A DNA stretch of 63,264 nucleotides from a virus, in the IMG/VR virus record IMGVR_UViG_3300036770_000545, positions 1 to 63,264 of that record; one strand, given 5' to 3'. The notes beneath the pieces are model-generated. The model saw only the letters and a program-made list of their open reading frames with translations. It searched no databases and was not told the DNA's origin. Below, one piece after another: positions 58,948 through 63,264 of this stretch. The position numbers and the translations under genes were made by a program. The stretch's first letter is position 1. The number at the start of each line of letters is the position of its first letter.

Positions 58948-59361
58948 TCAAACCACCTTTCCGCGAGTCTTGCCGCGTTTTGCACACCCATCAGCACGTT
59001 TAGAGGCTGAAGCTACTTTACCGCCTTTTTTCATGGTTGCTGGCGGCATCAAATTCAAAACCCTTTTGTAGTTTTCGTCCGCTTCCAACTTTGCTTGTGC
59101 TGCTTTTGCGTCTTCTTTATTAAGTCTTGATAGAAATTTGTTTACTACTGCTCCCATTGCAGCAGGTTTTGGAGGCTCTACTGTTTTTACAACCCCATTA
59201 TTAAAACCGTCGAGTTTCCCTTCCTTAAGCCCTTTAATCTTGCCTGCAAGACCCCGCAAAGGAGTATTGCTTTCCATTTGAACGTTAGCAGTTTCAGGCT
59301 CTGATTTGGGAAACTTCTTTGAAAGTCGACTGATTTGACTGATAATTGGTTTAAGACTCAT
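58948..59361 (-). CDS. Basic protein ending in RADG-type motif
   Basis: 137 aa, positively charged. Ends KKGGKVASASKRADGCAKRG followed by KTRGKVV, a C-terminal block shared with 60415..60786 and in weaker form with 59993..60415. Function unknown. Confidence 0.6.
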   Translation of the reverse strand: MSLKPIISQISRLSKKFPKSEPETANVQMESNTPLRGLAGKIKGLKEGKLDGFNNGVVKTVEPPKPAAMGAVVNKFLSRLNKEDAKAAQAKLEADENYKRVLNLMPPATMKKGGKVASASKRADGCAKRGKTRGKVV

Positions 59362-59612
59362 TATCTGTGCCTCGCTGTCTTCTTAGCAATTCCGGTAGGC
59401 TGTTTGACGAACTGCTTACCCGCTGCCTTTCCTGCTCGTTTTGCTCTTGTTGTTGCTGCGTATTCAGAAGGTGACAAAGCCTTGATAGCCTTCTCTGGGA
59501 GATACCTCTCGCCTGTTGCAGATGGACCTTGAGTTGACGGTTTACCACTTTTTGTACGCCATTTCTGAGCGGTCCAGTCTTTTAAGCTCTGTTGAGGCTT
59601 CTTTAGTGGCAT
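59361..59612 (-). CDS. Small basic protein, unknown function
   Basis: 83 aa from ATG 59612. MPLKKPQQSLKDWTAQKWRT, then YLPEKAIKALSPSEYAATTR and a basic tail. I know this pattern from aquatic phages, unassigned. Confidence 0.65.
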   Translation of the reverse strand: MPLKKPQQSLKDWTAQKWRTKSGKPSTQGPSATGERYLPEKAIKALSPSEYAATTRAKRAGKAAGKQFVKQPTGIAKKTARHR

Positions 59613-59715
59613 GATTCTCAACCCTCTTTAACTCTCGATACGCCTGCGCTGCACCTAACACCCACTTAAAAACATTCCCGTCCTTAAACGGGTTGTACGT
59701 CGGTTTGCGGATCAC
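59542..59715 (-). CDS. Very small protein (57 aa), GTG start, overlapping
   Basis: GTG 59715; reads MIRKPTYNPFKDGNVFKWVL then GAAQAYRELKRVE. It fills the gap between two basic genes but overlaps the next by 71 bp in another frame. The binding site is poor. Confidence 0.45.
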   Translation of the reverse strand: MIRKPTYNPFKDGNVFKWVLGAAQAYRELKRVENHATKEASTELKRLDRSEMAYKKW

Positions 59716-59996
59716 GATTTATAACCGCCCCCGGACTTCTTGTACTGCTGAGCCAGCATCTGTGCCTTGCGGGCGCTCCACTGGCCTGGGTTGCCACCTT
59801 TTCCTCCAGCCTTGATCTTCTCGAACAGGCTCTTTCGCATCCCAGGCTTTGTGTACACACCAGCTTCATTCACGCGAGACTTAACCTTTCCACCCTCTTT
59901 ATACATGGTGAACTCATCGCCATCCTTGCGGACAGCGGTTTCGCCTTTGGGCATCTTGGAGGCGCGAATCGCGCCCATCCCGCGTGAGGGCATCAT
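59712..59996 (-). CDS. DUF5872-like basic protein
   Basis: 94 aa. The C-terminal half, KPGMRKSLFEKIKAGGKGGN, GQWSARKAQMLAQQY and the SGGGY end, matches the DUF5872 pattern. Function unknown; common in phages. The ATG at 59993 is an alternative start. Confidence 0.7.
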   Translation of the reverse strand: MMPSRGMGAIRASKMPKGETAVRKDGDEFTMYKEGGKVKSRVNEAGVYTKPGMRKSLFEKIKAGGKGGNPGQWSARKAQMLAQQYKKSGGGYKS

Positions 59997-60415
59997 TTAC
60001 ACATACCGCCTTTACGCATCATCACGCCTTTGGTCTTGCCTTTCATGGCAACACCGTCAGCACGACTAGAAGCAGAACCCATGCTGGGTTTAGCAGTCTT
60101 GACCTTGCCCATCTTGGAAGGCATCTCAGCTTTTGTCAGTTTAGCCATGCCACCTTTAGCCATCTTGACTTCTTTGACGATGCGCTTCTTCTCGTCAGCA
60201 AGATTCTTTTTGCCTTTGGAGGTGTAAGCCTTTTCAGAATCAACACGACCAAGCTCTTCAAGGCGGTTCATACGTTTTGTGTTTGGCATTTTTCTACCCT
60301 TTTCGTTAGTAAACTCACGCCCCACAGACTGCGGGACACCTACCTTCTTGGCAAACTTTGGATTGTTTGCCACTGCCTGCATAAACCGCTCTTGCTTTTC
60401 AGACTTAGCGGGCAT
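59993..60415 (-). CDS. Lys-rich protein with RADG-type C-terminus
   Basis: 140 aa. Opens MPAKSEKQERFMQAVANNPK, FAKKVGVPQSVGREF; then Lys/Met/Ala-rich helices. Ends SSRADGVAMKGKTKGVMMRK. Probably a DNA-associated virion protein. Confidence 0.6.
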   Translation of the reverse strand: MPAKSEKQERFMQAVANNPKFAKKVGVPQSVGREFTNEKGRKMPNTKRMNRLEELGRVDSEKAYTSKGKKNLADEKKRIVKEVKMAKGGMAKLTKAEMPSKMGKVKTAKPSMGSASSRADGVAMKGKTKGVMMRKGGMCK

Positions 60416-60786
60416 TACACCATCATTCCACGGGTTTTACCGCGCTTGGCGCAACCGTCAGCAGCCTTAACATAGCCACCGCTCTTCATGCCGTGCATAG
60501 CCTTCTCGTGCTTCTTAACAGCCGCACCAGCAACCTTTTGCATATCAGCCTTGGCCATGCCACGGCCAACCTTTTTCATTTCAGTGTTCTCGTTCACGGA
60601 ACCTCCTTTAGCTTTTTTAACAGGTTTTTTGTCGTCTTTGTACTCATCTTCCTGGGTAAAACCAACCTTGTCGCCAAGTTCGCTAGCCTTCAGTGCGCCA
60701 GTTTTCATCAGCTTCTTGATACCCATGAAGTCGTCTTCGATCTCGGTTTCACGGATCTTTTTAGTCCGGGTTGATTCATTAGCCAT
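60415..60786 (-). CDS. Basic protein with RADG-like C-terminus
   Basis: 123 aa. An acidic N-terminus (KIRETEIEDDFMGIKKLMKT) leads to a Lys-rich part and KAADGCAKRGKTRGMMV at the end, very similar to 58948..59361. Function unknown. Confidence 0.6.
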   Translation of the reverse strand: MANESTRTKKIRETEIEDDFMGIKKLMKTGALKASELGDKVGFTQEDEYKDDKKPVKKAKGGSVNENTEMKKVGRGMAKADMQKVAGAAVKKHEKAMHGMKSGGYVKAADGCAKRGKTRGMMV

Positions 60787-60788
60787 CT

Positions 60789-61034
60789 TTATCTCCGTTG
60801 TGCGAGGGAATCAATTTTCTTCTCAAGCCGGTCAAAGCCGCTGTCAAAGTGCTCACGAATTTTTTCCAAATCCTGCCTAACTTCTGCACGAGTGATGTGG
60901 TCACGAGCCACCTCCTCTCTAGTCCTGTTCAACAGAATACTGAGACGTTGAAGCTCATCGAACTTGCCCTTAAGCATGAACACCATGACCCCCACAATTG
61001 CGCTCAGCACGACGTTCCACAGCATCATCTCCAT
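60789..61034 (-). CDS. Small membrane protein with coiled coil
   Basis: 81 aa. An N-terminal membrane stretch (MLWNVVLSAIVGVMVFMLKG) is followed by a charged helix (REEVARDHITRAEVRQDLEK). Typical of phage DUF proteins anchored in the inner membrane. Confidence 0.6.
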   Translation of the reverse strand: MEMMLWNVVLSAIVGVMVFMLKGKFDELQRLSILLNRTREEVARDHITRAEVRQDLEKIREHFDSGFDRLEKKIDSLAQRR

Positions 61035-61331
61035 TTACCATTTCACCTTATCTGCCCAATAAGCGGCGCTCATCTTGCCCTTGGCGATGTTTTTCGCATG
61101 GCGGGCCTTAAAAGACTTACGCTTGGCCTTCATAGTGTCCGACTCGCCAGCTTTTGGCTTGCCAGCCGTACCAGAGACGGTTCCAACCTTTTTACCCTGC
61201 TCACCAAATCTAATGATCTTTTCACGACCACTTTCACACGCCTTAACCACGTGAGATTTTTTAGGGTGCGAAGGTGTGGCCTTAGGCTTGTTGCAAGGCA
61301 TCGACTTCTTAGAAAGGGGTTTGGTAGCCAT
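61035..61331 (-). CDS. DUF6321-like small basic protein
   Basis: 98 aa from ATG 61331. MATKPLSKKSMPCNKPKATP, PKKSHVVKACESGREKIIRF and KARHAKNIAKGKMSAAYWAD, a signature of the DUF6321 family in aquatic phages. Unknown function. Confidence 0.7.
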   Translation of the reverse strand: MATKPLSKKSMPCNKPKATPSHPKKSHVVKACESGREKIIRFGEQGKKVGTVSGTAGKPKAGESDTMKAKRKSFKARHAKNIAKGKMSAAYWADKVKW

Positions 61332-62080
61332 TACGCTGCCTCTTTGTCTACGGTTCCAACCACGCCTTGCAGACGGGGATAGAGCCAATCCTCACCAAAA
61401 GAACCTTCGAATTCTTCAACGCCCATGTGCCCAAGTTTGATGGTCGGGTCAATCCAAACCTCAAACCCAAGCTCCCGAGCCCGATCACAGAATAAATAGT
61501 CCTCACCAATGTATCCGTCTGGGGTGGATTTGAAGTCAAAAAACGACTTCATGACGCTCTGAGTGTTATGGTCGAAGTACTCCAAGTCCTTCATTTCTTC
61601 GTCCATACGAGTAAAGACTTCACGCCGCACCATCATAAATGCAGTCGCTACACGTTTAGCACGCACTAGACCCATCTTATCCATAACGATATTGGTGTCA
61701 GCGTCTTGATCGAGGGTAGAGATAAAAATCTTACCCTTCTTACGAGCTACGGGAATACCGGCAACGATGCCTTTTTTAGGGTCTGAGGTCCAAGCCATCA
61801 AGCGGAAGATGTCATCTGCCTTAAAGTTGATGTCCGAATCAATGAACATCAAATCTGTGCAGTCAGACGCCAGCATCTCTTTAGCTAGGATATTCCGTGC
61901 ACGCGACACCACAGAGCATCCGCAGATACTATTGATCTGGAACTGAACTCCATGGTGCGGTGCGGCAGTAGCAAACTCCACAAGCGAAGTTGCCAGTTTC
62001 AGCGAAACCTTAAAGTCATACGAGGGCAAAGCAAACAGAATCTTGCGCCCTGCAATCTCGTATGATGCTTCGTTTTTCAT
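61331..62080 (-). CDS. Glycosyltransferase-like protein (GT-A)
   Basis: 249 aa. ILFALPSYDFKVSLKLATSL at the start and DLMFIDSDINFKADD with a DxD near 78-80; then GYIGEDYLFCDRARELGFEV. This is the GT2-like pattern of small phage transferases. It probably modifies virion or host surface components. Confidence 0.75.
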   Translation of the reverse strand: MKNEASYEIAGRKILFALPSYDFKVSLKLATSLVEFATAAPHHGVQFQINSICGCSVVSRARNILAKEMLASDCTDLMFIDSDINFKADDIFRLMAWTSDPKKGIVAGIPVARKKGKIFISTLDQDADTNIVMDKMGLVRAKRVATAFMMVRREVFTRMDEEMKDLEYFDHNTQSVMKSFFDFKSTPDGYIGEDYLFCDRARELGFEVWIDPTIKLGHMGVEEFEGSFGEDWLYPRLQGVVGTVDKEAA

Positions 62081-62083
62081 GGC

Positions 62084-62560
62084 TTACCCGTAGTAGACGG
62101 TTGCTGGGACGCTATTCTCTAAGTAAACACGAACGCCGTTTTCAGCCAAAATGCCCTCGCCAGGGATGATATTGAACACATCATTCCCAGTAGACACCGT
62201 GGTGATAACCAGCACATCGTTGTAAACCGTGACGCTTCCAGAAGCTGCCCCAGTATTAGCCACAGTAACCGTAAAGGTGTTTGCGTCCGTAACCGTAGCA
62301 ACTGTGTAGAAGTCGTCTGTTAGATCCCAATCAAGGAACACAGAGTCACCAACCGCCAAGCCATGCTTGACCGCAGTCACCGTAGCCGTCGTAGTTACCC
62401 GTGCGTATGTACCAGCAATTGAGGAGTTGTCGTACATCCCAACCGTACCCGCACTACTTGTTGCGGCGCCAAAAAAGAACGCCTTGACGCGAGTACGGAA
62501 GGGAATGAGCAACCCCGATGCTGTCGCATATTTCGACTTAACGTCGTATTGCATACCCAT
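62084..62560 (-). CDS. Virion protein, Thr/Val-rich
   Basis: 158 aa. Beta-rich (ATVTAVKHGLAVGDSVFLDW, then DANTFTVTVANTGAASGSVT). Lies downstream of the fibre/decoration gene in the same transcript; capsid surface protein is likely. Confidence 0.6.
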   Translation of the reverse strand: MGMQYDVKSKYATASGLLIPFRTRVKAFFFGAATSSAGTVGMYDNSSIAGTYARVTTTATVTAVKHGLAVGDSVFLDWDLTDDFYTVATVTDANTFTVTVANTGAASGSVTVYNDVLVITTVSTGNDVFNIIPGEGILAENGVRVYLENSVPATVYYG

Positions 62561-62573
62561 GGGGGCCTCCTAA

Positions 62574-63113
62574 TTACGAATCAGCAAACGGAGTAGCGGG
62601 GGATCCTGTGCAGTTCACAACGCCTTGAACCATGTACTTGGCGCTCGACAGAGCCGTGATCTGGACGTAAGACCCAGCCACACCACCCGTTGTACCACCG
62701 TTGAGGTTGATCGCATCGTTGGTAGCAGCAGGAGCAAAGCCAGCCATGGCACCAGAAGAGTCGGTGTCGATTGTCAAGATGGAACCCGTGAACTTGTCAG
62801 TACCGTCCGTCACAATCTTCAGGCTGCTCGTAGCAACCGTCGTGGGCACGAAGAACGTAAAGACAGCGCCTTGGTTGTTGGGGTTGTTGGGATCTTGACC
62901 GGGACCAGCCGAAGTGGGCGTAGCCGTGGTATTGATTGCGGGGAGAGTCAGAACCAAGTTGGAAGCAAGGGTGCCACCAGCGGTAATGATTTTGCCAGCG
63001 TGCGCTGCAACAGTGAGCGACGTATTGGCAGTGATGTTAACGACGTTGTCGGGGCCTTGCGTGATAAAGCCGTTCAGCGACCGGACTGGCCCCTGGAATG
63101 TGGTCTGCGCCAT
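62574..63113 (-). CDS. Virion fibre/decoration-like protein, complete copy
   Basis: 179 aa from ATG 63113; AAAGG is 7 bp upstream. Begins MAQTTFQGPVRSLNGF, has IITAGGTLASNLVLTLP and QGAVFTFFVPTTVATSSLKI, and ends NCTGSPATPFADS. Beta-rich and Thr/Ala/Gly-rich, as capsid decoration proteins are. The first 50 residues are identical to those of the partial gene at 1..151. It has its own promoter and structured leader. Confidence 0.75.
   Translation of the reverse strand: MAQTTFQGPVRSLNGFITQGPDNVVNITANTSLTVAAHAGKIITAGGTLASNLVLTLPAINTTATPTSAGPGQDPNNPNNQGAVFTFFVPTTVATSSLKIVTDGTDKFTGSILTIDTDSSGAMAGFAPAATNDAINLNGGTTGGVAGSYVQITALSSAKYMVQGVVNCTGSPATPFADS
62963..63089. repeat. 127-bp exact direct repeat, right copy
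   Basis: Identical to 1-127; divergence starts at 63090. It lies 175 bp inside the right window end, so the ends do not simply overlap. Confidence 0.9.
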
Positions 63114-63118
63114 GGTAA

Positions 63119-63184
63119 ACCTTTCGTGTAGTAGCACATTCCTCGCACCGTCTCTACTAAGTCTGCCGAGCCAGTCGATGCGAG
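63119..63184 (-). ncRNA. Candidate structured leader RNA, copy 2
   Basis: On the minus strand CTCGCAT (63184-63178) pairs with GTGCGAG (63148-63142). Compared with copy 1, two pairs change on both sides (C-G to U-A, U-A to C-G) and one becomes U-G, keeping the helix. UAGUAG (63159-63154) and CUACUA (63134-63129) are kept and can pair. The ribosome binding site begins within 5 nt after the second element. Confidence 0.65.
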
Positions 63185-63206
63185 TAGAACTCTCGGATCT
63201 GACACC

Positions 63207-63235
63207 TTTTTATCAGGTTGTTTGTGGGGTGTCAA
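63207..63235 (-). promoter_or_regulatory. Late promoter for the fibre/decoration operon
   Basis: TTGACA (63235-63230), 17 bp, TAAAAA (63212-63207). An inverted repeat TGACACC/GGTGTCA (63200-63206 and 63228-63234) brackets the promoter and may be an operator. Confidence 0.65.
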
Positions 63236-63264
63236 GCTTTGCTCGGATTAACGCGAGATCATTT

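Noticed and set aside
63114-63264. Coding gene at the right end
   Set aside because: The segment holds promoter, leader RNA and binding site; no frame of useful length is visible.

Overview
The window looks like an almost complete genome of a virulent, tailed, podovirus-like phage. It carries a terminase, a P22-type portal, a major head protein of the Mu gpT type, a P22 gp10-like hub, very large repeat-bearing 'internal virion' proteins and no recognisable tape measure or sheath. I found no integrase, excisionase, tRNA gene or CRISPR array. The small basic and Gly-rich virion proteins, the Rap1a/Tai-like secreted protein and the DUF5872/DUF6321-like proteins are typical of uncultured aquatic phages of Gram-negative (proteobacterial) hosts. 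The host itself is an inference.

Layout. (1) 1-8573, minus strand: packaging and head genes, read right to left from a promoter at 8573: terminase small and large subunits, portal, a small protein, a GroES-like co-chaperonin, a scaffold-like protein, two head proteins, the major head protein and a terminator, then a structured RNA leader and the start of a fibre/decoration gene cut by the window edge. (2) 8574-9053: a divergent control region rich in G-runs. (3) 9054-18801, plus strand: early operons of mostly unknown genes, including a MoxR ATPase plus VWA/metallopeptidase pair, a ribbon-helix-helix protein and a VRR-NUC nuclease. At least 19 perfect copies of the 13-bp palindrome CTAACANTGTTAG lie here, between and inside genes. 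(4) 18848-32742, plus strand: family A DNA polymerase, many small overlapping genes, a Rap1a-like secreted protein, a RecB/Cas4-type nuclease, a SNF2 helicase, an ssDNA-binding-like protein and a primase-helicase, ending in a terminator and possible small RNA. (5) 32822-63264, minus strand: ejected and tail proteins, lysis genes (M15 peptidase, holin-like and membrane proteins), fibres and propeller, three glycosyltransferase-like enzymes, adaptor/connector proteins, a cluster of small basic proteins, and a complete copy of the fibre/decoration gene whose start appears at position 1.

How it works together. Early transcription probably starts from two promoter families on the plus strand. A repressor- or partition-like protein probably binds the palindrome array over the first 10 kb. 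Replication uses the primase-helicase, polymerase, nucleases and SNF2 helicase. Late genes run on the minus strand from promoters near 8573 and 63235 (the latter would be joined to the left end if the genome is circular). Two copies of a covarying leader RNA sit just upstream of two paralogous virion genes.

The most unusual signals are the palindrome array, the duplicated leader RNA with compensatory base changes, the operator-rich non-coding block at 9561-10377, the MoxR-VWA pair and the exact 127-bp repeat between the two window ends.
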